From: RGIG8597 sp045133795
GTDB lineage: Bacteria; Spirochaetota; GWE2-31-10
Reading direction: 5' to 3'
Assembly (NCBI GenBank): GCA_045133795.1
Contig: JBGUUT010000105.1
Location: 1 to 13,975 of the forward strand
Length of the DNA: 13,975 bases
Shown here: positions 6,086 through 13,975 of the stretch, one piece after another
How the letters are laid out: every line of letters starts with the position of its first letter
Position numbering within the stretch: position 1 is the first letter of the stretch
The notes under the pieces: model-generated
What the model was told of the DNA's origin: nothing
Seen by the model: the letters and a program-made list of their open reading frames with translations, nothing else
The model's database searches: none
Program-made: the position numbers and the translations under genes

Positions 6086-8008
6086 TCAAATAAAATATTG
6101 TTTGTACCAAAGATTCAACGTCAAAAGCACCCACAATTTTTTACCGTTATCTTTTCCGCTGTAATGTTCAGCAAGTAATTGTTCGACTTTATTGCGTTTC
6201 ATCAGATTTAGTACAAGTCCTTTCGGGTCAAGAAGTATGGAGTTTAAAAACTCACGTAACTCGTCTCTGAACCAAGCATTTACGGGAACATCAAAACCTT
6301 TTTTCTTTCTATAGAGAATATCTTTACTCAAATAACGGTCTTCCAATATCTCTTTGAAAATCTTTTTGCGTTTTTTACCTTTCATTTTGTATTTTAACGG
6401 CATTTTGGCAGCCAACTCTACCAATTCATAGTCTAACAACGGACTGCGACTTTCCAAACCAAATGCACTGCTGGCAATATCTACTTTCGCCATTAAATCA
6501 TCCGGTAAATATGTATGAAAATCTAAATATTGAATCGCCTCTACAGTAGGCAATTTCTTTTCAAACTTTCTGAATGCCGCAAATCTGTCTTTATTTATAT
6601 GCTTTTTAATTGAATCCAAATAAAAATCGTCTTTTGTATACGTATCAAAATAACGTGTATAGTTGTAATGACGAACCGCCGGCGACTCTCGAAGCGTTTT
6701 AAAAAAAACAAATGCCTGATGAAACAATGCACTGTTAAGTTTTTCCGAAAGCTTTTTGCAACACCACGCCGCCAATCCGGTAAAAGGAAGCCATTTCATT
6801 TTATCCGCAAGTTGATGTATCTGATAACGGTCGTATCCGGCAAAGTTTTCATCACCGCCGTCGCCGTTTAGCACGACTTTTACTTTCTCCGATGTTTTTT
6901 GAGCCAAAATATAGGTCGGTAATTGAGACACATCAGCATAAGGCTCTTCATATTGATAAACAATTTTTTCTATCGCCTTTTGCAAATCTTTTGCCGTAAC
7001 CGTAAAATTATTATGTTCCGTAGAATATTGTTTAGCGACACTTTGAGCATATTCACTTTCATCAAAATCTTTTTCTGCAAATTTTATGGTGAAAGTTTTA
7101 AGATTTTCTTTATAACGTGACGCAAATGCAACTACCGCACTGCTGTCTACTCCCCCGGATAAAAAAGAACCGACTTCCACATCTGAAGCAAGCATTCGTC
7201 GCTGAACACTTTTGTCTATACAATGTTCAATCTGTTTCATCCATTCTTTTTTATTGTAATTTTTCTTTTCATCAAAGGGAATATCCCAATATTTTTCAGT
7301 ATTAAATTCTTTCGTTTTGAGGTTAAAAGTAAAAAAAGAAGCCTGTTCAAGCTTAAATACATTTTTAATACCGGTAAGCGGTGCCGGGACATATTGCAAT
7401 GTAAGATATTGATCTACTGCATTTAAATCTATTTCACGAGGTACATCTTGAGTTAAAATTCCTTTCAATTCACTGCAAAAAATAAAACGTTCATCATCTA
7501 TATAATATTTAAGCGGTTTTTTACCCAAACGGTCTCGTGCTCCGAACAATAAATCTCCGTGAACATCCCAAATCACAAAGGAAAACATTCCGTTTAATTT
7601 TGTAACCACATCCGTTCCCCAATGAGCATACCCTTTCAAAAGTACTTCCGTATCGCATTCAGTTTCAAAAGAATAACCGACTTTCTCTAACTCTTTTCGC
7701 AATTCTAAGAAGTTATAAACCTCACCGTTAAATGTCACAACATAATCCGGCTCTTTATTATCATCATAAACAAGGTTTGACTTCTCCAGCGTTTTTCCTA
7801 ACGCCAATCCCATCGGTTGATGACCTTTTTCCGATAAATCAAGAATTGCCAGACGAACATGACCGAATCCAAGGTGAAAATTTTTATGCTTCCTGATAAA
7901 AACACCTCTGCCATCCGGACCTCTATGTTTTATCGCTTCATTCATTGCTTCAATCTGACTCTTTTCAACTTTTGATTTAAAATTGACAAACCCGCTTATA
8001 CCACACAT
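6086..8008 (-). CDS. asnB: Asparagine synthetase, glutamine-hydrolysing
   Basis: This 640-residue enzyme converts aspartate, glutamine and ATP to asparagine, glutamate, AMP and pyrophosphate in the cytoplasm. The N-terminal class II glutaminase domain (about 1-215) starts MCGISGF with the nucleophile Cys2 exposed once Met is removed. It keeps Arg52 (VRLAILD), Asn94-Gly-Glu96 (FNGEVYN) and Asp119 (CDTEVLL), and a GARDRLGKKPL segment near 157-166. The C-terminal synthetase domain carries the pyrophosphate loop SGGVDSS (284-290), then EEPYADVSQLPT and the LNGDGGDE motif; no key residue appears lost. Length is normal for the bacterial AsnB type. The start is fixed by MCGISGF and by a TAGGAG ribosome site (8015-8020) 6 nt upstream. 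It appears monocistronic, preceded by a terminator at 8093-8130 and a candidate promoter at 8029-8057. Members of this family also modify peptides or sugars in surface-polymer clusters, so a specialised amidotransferase role near envelope genes cannot be excluded. Confidence 0.95.
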   Translation of the reverse strand: MCGISGFVNFKSKVEKSQIEAMNEAIKHRGPDGRGVFIRKHKNFHLGFGHVRLAILDLSEKGHQPMGLALGKTLEKSNLVYDDNKEPDYVVTFNGEVYNFLELRKELEKVGYSFETECDTEVLLKGYAHWGTDVVTKLNGMFSFVIWDVHGDLLFGARDRLGKKPLKYYIDDERFIFCSELKGILTQDVPREIDLNAVDQYLTLQYVPAPLTGIKNVFKLEQASFFTFNLKTKEFNTEKYWDIPFDEKKNYNKKEWMKQIEHCIDKSVQRRMLASDVEVGSFLSGGVDSSAVVAFASRYKENLKTFTIKFAEKDFDESEYAQSVAKQYSTEHNNFTVTAKDLQKAIEKIVYQYEEPYADVSQLPTYILAQKTSEKVKVVLNGDGGDENFAGYDRYQIHQLADKMKWLPFTGLAAWCCKKLSEKLNSALFHQAFVFFKTLRESPAVRHYNYTRYFDTYTKDDFYLDSIKKHINKDRFAAFRKFEKKLPTVEAIQYLDFHTYLPDDLMAKVDIASSAFGLESRSPLLDYELVELAAKMPLKYKMKGKKRKKIFKEILEDRYLSKDILYRKKKGFDVPVNAWFRDELREFLNSILLDPKGLVLNLMKRNKVEQLLAEHYSGKDNGKKLWVLLTLNLWYKQYFI

Positions 8009-8028
8009 TTTTTTCTCCTATTTCACGG

Positions 8029-8057
8029 ACTATAACTTTTTGACATTAATAAAACAA
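8029..8057 (-). promoter_or_regulatory. Candidate promoter for the asparagine synthetase gene
   Basis: On the minus strand TTGTTT (8057-8052) is separated by 17 nt from TATAGT (8034-8029). The -10 box matches five of six consensus bases; the -35 box is weaker. It would give a short leader of roughly 15 nt containing the TAGGAG ribosome site. The region is very A/T-rich, so chance matches are likely. Confidence 0.45.
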
Positions 8058-8092
8058 ATAAAAATATACAATTTTCCCCTATATCAATATAT

Positions 8093-8130
8093 AAAAAAAG
8101 CGAACAGAAAAAATATTTTTTCCATTCGCT
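8093..8130 (-). terminator. Rho-independent terminator after the GAF-like gene
   Basis: On the minus strand AGCGAA...GAAAAAA pairs with TTTTTTC...TTCGCT, a long hairpin with small TG/TG internal mismatches, followed by a run of seven T. It starts about 20 bp after the stop codon of the 230-residue gene and separates it from the asparagine synthetase gene. Confidence 0.85.
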
Positions 8131-8150
8131 ATACTTTTTTATACCTTCTT

Positions 8151-8843
8151 TTACCCCAAAGATTCTTTCAATTTATCCATATACGGCCCAAGTACATCTT
8201 TTACCTGTTCAAATTCCTCACCAATTTCAATTTCAAATCCCAAAAATAAAACTCCTAAAAGCATTCCCATCATTTCCAACGGCAACGCTAAAAATGAAAC
8301 ACAGTTATTCAAATCTTCCGGAACAATTCCGTCACTCAATATACCTGAAGTCAACACATCAGAAGATACACAAACCGAATTACCTGCAAGCAATTCTTTT
8401 GCAAACTCATTCGAAGTATCCAACACCGCACAAGTTTCTTCTGCATTATAAAGCATTAACTCAGACTGTCCGTCAGTACACAAATATAATGCCGATGCAT
8501 TACCGCCGAGCATTTGAGTTATCTCGTCAATTATTCCCTGTGCCACATCTTCTACAAGCATTCCCTCAAAATTAGCTGCAATCTCATCAAAACCATCATC
8601 ATTATTTTGTTCTGTGTCTGAATTTTGCAACATCTGTACTGAAGGCTGATTAATTTCCTGAATACTTTTAGCCAATTCATCTTCTGCAATTTGTACTTGA
8701 TAAAATTCTTCCGGTATCATCGGGATTTCTGCTTGTGCACGTTTTTCTTCCTGCGGTAAAGTTTCCGCAATAGGTTCCGGTGACGATTTATTTATCAACG
8801 GGAAATCACCAATATCAATTCTTCCGGGTTCATAAAACAACAT
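8151..8843 (-). CDS. Acidic protein with GAF-like C-terminal domain
   Basis: The 230-residue product is not confidently assignable. Residues 1 to about 90 are Pro-, Glu- and Gln-rich and probably disordered (PEPIAETLPQEEKR, then an acidic stretch with NNDDGFDE). Residues about 93-230 alternate helix and strand as in GAF domains: an opening helix EGMLVEDVAQGIIDEITQML, a strand ASALYLC, a middle region with LDTSNEFAKELLAGNSVCVS, a strand SFLALPLE, the hydrophobic MGMLLGVLFLGFE, and a final helix. GAF domains bind small ligands or dimerise in signalling proteins; no catalytic domain is attached, so this may be a sensor or adaptor. The ATG at 8843 follows a GGAG site 8 nt upstream. It lies 14 nt after the stop of the small upstream ORF, suggesting an operon and possibly coupled translation, and ends in a strong terminator. 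GAF assignment is by pattern only. Confidence 0.75.
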   Translation of the reverse strand: MLFYEPGRIDIGDFPLINKSSPEPIAETLPQEEKRAQAEIPMIPEEFYQVQIAEDELAKSIQEINQPSVQMLQNSDTEQNNDDGFDEIAANFEGMLVEDVAQGIIDEITQMLGGNASALYLCTDGQSELMLYNAEETCAVLDTSNEFAKELLAGNSVCVSSDVLTSGILSDGIVPEDLNNCVSFLALPLEMMGMLLGVLFLGFEIEIGEEFEQVKDVLGPYMDKLKESLG

Positions 8844-8857
8844 TTCGAAATCTCCGA

Positions 8858-8959
8858 CTATTTATTTTCTTTCTTATTTGACACATTGCAAAGGTAAACA
8901 AGAAAATCTTCTTTTTCTGAAAATGAAACATTCATTTCACTCGTTTTTTTATTTTCCAC
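8858..8959 (-). CDS. Small 33-residue ORF upstream of the GAF-like gene
   Basis: A GTG-initiated ORF of 33 codons plus TAG is preceded by a full AAGGAGG ribosome site (8971-8965) just 5 nt upstream. This is the best Shine-Dalgarno sequence in the region. The product begins MENKKTSEMN, contains a short hydrophobic stretch DFLVYLCNV, and ends in a Lys/Asn-rich tail; it has no recognisable domain. Its stop is 14 nt before the ATG of the 230-residue gene, on the same strand, so it may be a small protein or a leader peptide controlling that gene. The ribosome site and spacing are seen directly; expression is inferred. Confidence 0.6.
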   Translation of the reverse strand: MENKKTSEMNVSFSEKEDFLVYLCNVSNKKENK

Positions 8960-9037
8960 TGCAACCTCCTTTTTAAAAAAGGCACAATAGTTTATCGGTA
9001 ACAGCAGCGTAAAACTGGAAATTCATATCAATTTAAT

Positions 9038-9064
9038 AAAAAAACCGTCGCTATAAAACGACGG
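9038..9064 (-). terminator. Rho-independent terminator after the YidC-AlkP fusion gene
   Basis: On the minus strand CCGTCG, an 8-nt loop, CGACGG is followed by seven T. It begins 10 bp past the fusion gene stop and separates the two-gene membrane-enzyme operon from the small-ORF/GAF-like unit. Between it and the small ORF (8960-9037) there is only the ribosome site and A/T-rich DNA; no clear promoter hexamers were recognised there. Confidence 0.9.
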
Positions 9065-9074
9065 CAATTTACCT

Positions 9075-11792
9075 TTAATGCAGTTTGCTCCAGTTTTTCT
9101 CATCAAAAATGTCTGTATGAACGTGAACGACATCTTCTTCACGATATGTATATGTTGTTTTACCGGAAACCATGTCTTTTTCCCAATCATGGTGTATTAC
9201 AATATCTACACCGTTTTCTTTTTCATTCATATTAATATTCTTCTGAGTAAACGGATTTTTACGTAAATCTTCAGGTAAATGCGAAACAGCAAGTGTTGGT
9301 ACATCGGCATTTGTCATAAAGCTGTTATTTGTCATTATTTCAGAATAAGAATCAAAGTCTTTCATTAATAACAGCGGATGATATTTTGCCTGGAAAGACT
9401 TTTCACCGAACGGTACTGTATTTAAATCTTCGCGTCCGTGGTCGGCTACAATAATGATTTTAGTATTGTTGTAAACTTCATTTTTACGCAAAGTATCAAG
9501 GAAAAGTCCGATGCGTTTCAATGCAGCAAGGTTAGTATAAAAGTGACATAATGTATTTTTATCATCAAAAGGTAATTTATAATCTGTACGAATATCCGCT
9601 TCGTCAATCGCACCGGCAACTACATATTTTCCGTTTGGTTGAAAAACCGGTTCGTGAGTTGTTCCGTTGTAGATAATCATACAACCGCCTTTTTCAGAAT
9701 CGTAATTAAAAAGTTGTGGCAAATAATCAAGTACACTGAAGCCGTTAAGAAATTTTGTATCAGTGTTGATTGAACCTGTACCAAGATAATTTCCTTCGTT
9801 ATAAAAAGCTTCACGAATTGCTACCGGAAACATTCTGAAAAAACTAAAAGACATTAAATCTACTTTAACGGTTTTGTGTTCCGGACGTTTTTCTTTCAAC
9901 CATAAATTTGTATATCGCCCTTCCAAAAGTTCACTTTCGATTCCGTCATTTGTCAATACACTGACATCCGGAATCCAACTGTAACCGGCATAAGGCGGAT
10001 CGGTAAAAACGGCATTATATCCGGCATTTTGAAAAACTTTCGGCAACATTTTCAAGCCTTCATTTTGTTTATCTTCTAATGAAACTTCCGGACGTTTATT
10101 CATCAAAGCCGGTGTATATTCGTAGCCGCCGAAAACCGAAATCGCTCCCATCAGCGTTCTGTCATTAAAAGAAACTGTGTTTGGATAATAAGTAAAACCT
10201 TGAAATTGTTCTTTTAGTTGCGGGCAATAATCGAGAAGCTGCGGAAAAAACGAATTAATCGCTCGGTCAAGCATTATCACTACAACATTTTGGTTAGCCT
10301 TGCTTAGTGAAAATACAGGAACTACTTCGCTTTTTTCCGTATTATCAGAATTCATCGCTATATAACGAGAGTATTCCTTGTTTATTCCGATTGCATTTTT
10401 CAATGTCATCGGAATAAATGTCAGCAACAAAATTGCATAAACGGAAGAAATTACACGGTAATATTTTTTGTGCAGAAGAAAAATTATCAATCCTACGCAC
10501 AACAATATTGCAAAAATATTCAATACGACAAAAGACAATGCCGGTCTAAGAAGTGTCGGATTATCAAAATGAAGATTTTCTGAAATCGTCCCGTAATTCC
10601 CCGCAAATAAAAAAATATTCATAGGTACAATCAAAGCCAAAGCCGTAAATAAAACAGTGATAAAATATTTTACTTTGTCTTTAAACAGAAAATAAAGCAC
10701 AACCGGTAAGAAGAACAGTCCGCTGAATGCTTTCCAAAATGTACTCGGTAATATCAACAACGGATTTTTTATCGTACCCGTAAATTTCACAAATTCTTGA
10801 GGTGATGACGAAATCAATGATGACGGAATTATCAATCCCGCAATAAACACCAAAATCAGACATGATAAAAAGAAAATCGGCTGTATTTGTTTTCTGTCGA
10901 ATTTGATTTCGCAAGATTTTAGTTTTCTTCTTATTATCAATTCTACAATCGAAAATGTTCCCAGACAGACGGCAGAAATTAAAAATAAAACAGCTTTTCT
11001 TTTGAAATTAAGTCCGCTCATAGGTAATGCAAGAGATTTTATTCCGGGAATAAAGAGAATCAAACAATAAGCAAAAGCAATTGCCGATATTCCCAAGCCG
11101 ATGATGTTTAGTGTTTTACCGACTTTCGGATATCGATAGATTATATTTTTTAATAGTGAATAGAAATTGTTCATAGTCCAGTACAATACCAGCCCGGACG
11201 GGGAAGTATAGAGTAGTACTAAAAATAACAATGCCATCAATGCCAATTGTACGAGTTCTTTGCGTGTTAGTTTATTGGCATAGACAAAAGCTGACATTAA
11301 GTTTATCACTGTCATCAAAATCGGCATGATGTTAATAGAAAAGTTTCCGATTTTAAACAACCCGTCCGGCTTACTCAAATCTTTAAGGAATAAAAAATTT
11401 ACGCCTTCCAGTACGGTCAAATGACTGAGATAGTGATATGCCGCTATGAAGAACGGCACTTGAATTGCCACACCGATTACGGAACGAAGCTGCATAATCG
11501 GATGATAATGCTGTTGGCGGTAATATGTATTTGTTATCATGTGTCGTTCGTCGCCTTGAAAAGCTGCTTTTATATCATCAAGCTTGCTTTTCATATTGCG
11601 TTGCTTTTCACGTTCTTCGTCTTGCCATGCGTCTGCCATATTGTAAAGCGGCAATACAAGCACAGTTACAAGTGTACTAAGTCCTACGATTGCAACGGTT
11701 TCGTTATTAAAAACTTTTATAAACAGTACAAAGAAAATACTGAGAATACTTTCTATTGGGTAGATAATAAGTGTATAAAAAAGATTTGCCAT
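9075..11792 (-). CDS. YidC/Oxa1-like module fused to LtaS/sulfatase-type membrane enzyme
   Basis: Residues 1 to about 222 look like a YidC/Oxa1 insertase core: helices near 4-27 and 31-50 ending VLPLY, a charged cytoplasmic hairpin (about 55-95), QVPFFIAAYHYL (111-122), and TSPSGLVLYWTMNNF (196-210), the PaGLxLYW..N hallmark. About seven further helices follow (228-467). The external domain (about 498-840) is alkaline-phosphatase superfamily: Asp509 in VVVIMLDRA, likely nucleophile Thr546 in RTLMG, His713 in NGTTHEP, and Asp784-His785 in IIIVADHG. Their order matches the metal and nucleophile ligands of LtaS-like phosphoglycerol transferases. An enzyme transferring or removing a phospho-alcohol or sulfate group on an envelope lipid or glycan, outside the inner membrane, is therefore inferred. 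The groove Arg typical of YidC is Thr43 here. A GGAG site lies 5 nt before the ATG. It follows its paralogue by 22 bp, in an operon, and ends at a terminator. The domain calls are firm; substrate and the purpose of the fusion are unknown. Confidence 0.88.
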   Translation of the reverse strand: MANLFYTLIIYPIESILSIFFVLFIKVFNNETVAIVGLSTLVTVLVLPLYNMADAWQDEEREKQRNMKSKLDDIKAAFQGDERHMITNTYYRQQHYHPIMQLRSVIGVAIQVPFFIAAYHYLSHLTVLEGVNFLFLKDLSKPDGLFKIGNFSINIMPILMTVINLMSAFVYANKLTRKELVQLALMALLFLVLLYTSPSGLVLYWTMNNFYSLLKNIIYRYPKVGKTLNIIGLGISAIAFAYCLILFIPGIKSLALPMSGLNFKRKAVLFLISAVCLGTFSIVELIIRRKLKSCEIKFDRKQIQPIFFLSCLILVFIAGLIIPSSLISSSPQEFVKFTGTIKNPLLILPSTFWKAFSGLFFLPVVLYFLFKDKVKYFITVLFTALALIVPMNIFLFAGNYGTISENLHFDNPTLLRPALSFVVLNIFAILLCVGLIIFLLHKKYYRVISSVYAILLLTFIPMTLKNAIGINKEYSRYIAMNSDNTEKSEVVPVFSLSKANQNVVVIMLDRAINSFFPQLLDYCPQLKEQFQGFTYYPNTVSFNDRTLMGAISVFGGYEYTPALMNKRPEVSLEDKQNEGLKMLPKVFQNAGYNAVFTDPPYAGYSWIPDVSVLTNDGIESELLEGRYTNLWLKEKRPEHKTVKVDLMSFSFFRMFPVAIREAFYNEGNYLGTGSINTDTKFLNGFSVLDYLPQLFNYDSEKGGCMIIYNGTTHEPVFQPNGKYVVAGAIDEADIRTDYKLPFDDKNTLCHFYTNLAALKRIGLFLDTLRKNEVYNNTKIIIVADHGREDLNTVPFGEKSFQAKYHPLLLMKDFDSYSEIMTNNSFMTNADVPTLAVSHLPEDLRKNPFTQKNINMNEKENGVDIVIHHDWEKDMVSGKTTYTYREEDVVHVHTDIFDEKNWSKLH

Positions 11793-11814
11793 AAAAACTC
11801 CGTGATAAAAAGTT

Positions 11815-13975
11815 TTAATAATGTTCCGGAATCGGCTTTGAACCGGACCAGTTTTCTTTTACGAATATGTTGTTTTTGACATGTACAATCTCGTTGTCAG
11901 TATAGTTAAATTTGTATTTACCATGTTCTGAAACCGAATGTTTGTGACTTGAAATTATGGTAATACCGTCATGTTTTTCCTCACTGTTTAGAACTTTTCC
12001 TGTAAACGGATTCTTTTGCAAATCTTCAGGCAAATGTGAAACTGCGATTGTCGGAACATCTGCATTTGTCATAAACTCATAGGAAGTTTTCACTTCACCT
12101 GTTGCATTAAAATCTTTTACCAGCAAAAGCGGATTATAAAAAGCATAAGCTCTGGCGTCGTCAAGTACAGGGAAAATAGATGTAAACGATTTGGTTTCAA
12201 TGTCAAATCCGTGGTCTGCTACAATAATAATTTTAGTATTATCGTAAACGCCTTCAGCTTTCATTTTTTCCCACCAATTACACAAAACTTCCAACGCACA
12301 AACATTCAATAAAAAAAGTGGTTCATCCATATCTCTATAAGGAAATTTGTAATCAATCTTAAACGATGAATCTCGTTTTTTCCCCGGTATAAAATCCGGC
12401 GGATAAACTTTATAACCATTGTGAGTCAAATCGTTTGCAAACATTACAAGCTCACCAACATCAGAATCGTAAGTACACAACTGCGGAAGATAAGCCAACT
12501 CTGAATACGCATCAATACAAGTTTCTAAACCGGTTTTATTATCTTCACTTTTGTATTGCTCAATATCCATCCAAGAGCCATCGTTATAAAAAATCGGTCG
12601 ACAAACTGCCGGTAGACCTCTGAAAACACTAAAATGCAACAAACTATTCTTAATCTTTTTTTCTGTCCACGTCGCTGTATTATCCGAATACAATGCATTT
12701 GAATCTAATGAAATTTTCGATTTATTATCTTGAATCCATTTTCTGCTGTATCGCCCAAGCAACAATTTACTGTCAAAACCTTTCTTAGTTAAAACACTTA
12801 CATCCGGAGTCCACGAATGACCTGCATAAACTGGATCTGCAAATGCACAATGATAACCAGCATTTTTAAAAATTGTCGGTAATAACAAAAGAGCTTCATT
12901 ATGTTTATCTGCTAATGATACATCTTCACGCTTATTCATTTCTACAGGAGTATATTCATAACCTCCGAATATCGGTGGTACACCCATAACTGTATGACCG
13001 TTAAACGAAGCCGTATTAGGATAATAAGTAAAGCCAGACATTCGCTGCTTTAATGTAGAATCTAATTTCAAAGCTTCTTCAAAATAATTACTTACAGCTC
13101 TGTCCAGCATAATCACCACAACATTCTGCTTGGTTTTGCTCAGCTTAAAAAAAGGAGTTATATCTTCTTTTACTATATTTGTGTCCTTTGATTCTTCTAC
13201 ATTTTTATTTAATGCAACAAAATCTCCGTATCCTTTTTTAACTTCCCCAAAACTTTTTATTGACATTACAACCAAAACTAATAAACAAATACTCAATACA
13301 GAATTAAGCCACTTTGATTTACGAAAATAAAACAACAATAAAACAATTGTTGAAATCACACAAAGTACCAACAGATTTATCAGAATTCCTGATTTTCCGA
13401 CAGATGAAAAAGTTACCGAACTATCAAATATCAAAGCTGTAGAAATATTTCCATAATTTCCGGCAAACAAAAATACATTTACAACTGAACAAACTGCAAC
13501 TATTAACCACAAAAGCATTAAGGAATATTTTACTCGCTCTTTAAAAAGACAATAAATCATCAATGGATAAAAAACCAACAAACCTATACTTTGCGATAAT
13601 ACAATCACCACAAACGACAACGGATTTTTTGACTGTAAAGATACCACCTGTGCAAATTCATGAGGAGACGAAGCAATCAAAGATAGCGGCACAACTAAAC
13701 CCGACAAAACTGCAAGTATTCCGCAAGATAACAAAAAAAGAAGAGTATTATTTTTTGTATCGCTGCGTAACTGTGAATTAAAAATACCTATTTTCTTAAT
13801 TACATTATAAAGTCTAGGTAACAAATATAAACTTACCCCCATCAAACAAGAAATTGTACAAAGGAAAAATTTTCTTTTATGTCCAAAGCCTATATCTTTC
13901 AACGGTGTAAGTTGGATAAATCCGGGAATCCACAAAAGTAAACTGAATACAAATAATATTCCAAAGAAAAAAATC
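11815..13975 (-). CDS. Paralogous membrane-bound alkaline-phosphatase-superfamily enzyme, 5' end outside window
   Basis: The reading frame is open to the right edge of the window; the first codons visible encode a hydrophobic helix ending LLLWIPGF, so the TTG at 13935 is not taken as the start. From there the protein aligns throughout with the 905-residue neighbour from about its residue 231, where the equivalent helix ends LILFIPGI. About six membrane helices precede the catalytic domain. Shared active-site elements are Asp in VVVIMLDRA (codon 13102-13104), Thr in GHTVMG (12991-12993), His in DLTHNG (12421-12423) and Asp-His in IIIVADHG (12216-12211), plus the long identical run NADVPT.AVSHLPEDL.KNPFT near the end. 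The catalytic domain appears intact. Upstream sequence probably carries a YidC-like module as in the neighbour, but that cannot be seen. It is first in an operon with the neighbour, 22 bp upstream. Divergent inserts (for example around 12640-12720) suggest the two copies act on different substrates or partners. Confidence 0.88.
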   Translation of the reverse strand, partial: IFFFGILFVFSLLLWIPGFIQLTPLKDIGFGHKRKFFLCTISCLMGVSLYLLPRLYNVIKKIGIFNSQLRSDTKNNTLLFLLSCGILAVLSGLVVPLSLIASSPHEFAQVVSLQSKNPLSFVVIVLSQSIGLLVFYPLMIYCLFKERVKYSLMLLWLIVAVCSVVNVFLFAGNYGNISTALIFDSSVTFSSVGKSGILINLLVLCVISTIVLLLFYFRKSKWLNSVLSICLLVLVVMSIKSFGEVKKGYGDFVALNKNVEESKDTNIVKEDITPFFKLSKTKQNVVVIMLDRAVSNYFEEALKLDSTLKQRMSGFTYYPNTASFNGHTVMGVPPIFGGYEYTPVEMNKREDVSLADKHNEALLLLPTIFKNAGYHCAFADPVYAGHSWTPDVSVLTKKGFDSKLLLGRYSRKWIQDNKSKISLDSNALYSDNTATWTEKKIKNSLLHFSVFRGLPAVCRPIFYNDGSWMDIEQYKSEDNKTGLETCIDAYSELAYLPQLCTYDSDVGELVMFANDLTHNGYKVYPPDFIPGKKRDSSFKIDYKFPYRDMDEPLFLLNVCALEVLCNWWEKMKAEGVYDNTKIIIVADHGFDIETKSFTSIFPVLDDARAYAFYNPLLLVKDFNATGEVKTSYEFMTNADVPTIAVSHLPEDLQKNPFTGKVLNSEEKHDGITIISSHKHSVSEHGKYKFNYTDNEIVHVKNNIFVKENWSGSKPIPEHY

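Noticed and set aside
8040..8070. TTGACA followed by TATACA on the + strand upstream of the asparagine synthetase gene
   Set aside because: The spacing is 19 nt, the DNA is very A/T-rich, and no + strand gene follows; an antisense transcript cannot be supported.
13933..13935. TTG as the true start of the right-hand membrane enzyme
   Set aside because: The frame remains open and hydrophobic to the window edge, and the paralogue has about 245 more residues upstream, so the gene is truncated by the window and does not start here.

Overview
The window looks like an accessory stretch of a spirochaete chromosome, most likely a host-associated (gut, rumen or oral) Treponema. The reasons are the low-GC coding style, a giant BspA-type leucine-rich-repeat lipoprotein with an InlB-like/Listeria-Bacteroides repeat domain ahead of the LRRs, an HU/IHF-like protein with a DUF4469-type C-terminus, and intergenic DNA packed with short perfect hairpins. 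The genus is an inference from family resemblance, not from a marker gene.

Left part (1-6085, genes on +). An intergenic region of about 500 bp full of hairpins (1-482) leads to a strong-looking promoter whose -35/-10 spacer is almost entirely a T homopolymer. This promoter drives an HU-like DNA-binding protein (583-1314). Directly behind that stop codon lies an array of five 23-bp units, four of which can fold into a 17-nt hairpin, two with compensated stem changes. Then comes a 1300-residue surface lipoprotein (1801-5703) built from about 36 LRR units. It is bracketed by a ~126-bp inverted repeat (1602-1728 and 5878-6003, about 91% identical) and followed by two almost identical terminators (5717-5748, 6047-6078).

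Right part (6086-13975, genes on -). In transcription order from the right edge: a 5'-truncated membrane-bound alkaline-phosphatase-superfamily enzyme (11815-13975) and, 22 bp downstream, a complete 905-residue paralogue (9075-11792). The paralogue carries an N-terminal YidC/Oxa1-like module fused through extra membrane helices to an LtaS/sulfatase-like catalytic domain. After a terminator (9038-9064) comes a two-gene unit: a 33-codon ORF with an excellent ribosome-binding site (8858-8959) and an acidic, GAF-like 230-residue protein (8151-8843). After another terminator (8093-8130) comes a glutamine-dependent asparagine synthetase (6086-8008).

The most unusual content is: (a) the YidC-AlkP fusion enzymes, presumably acting on the outer face of the inner membrane, for example transferring a phospho-alcohol head group onto an envelope glycolipid or glycan; its YidC-like module lacks the groove arginine; (b) the putatively phase-variable HU-like gene beside a 23-bp hairpin array; and (c) a large inverted repeat around a recombination-prone LRR adhesin gene, embedded in hairpins whose stems differ between copies but remain self-complementary. 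Whether any of these is already described could not be checked here.
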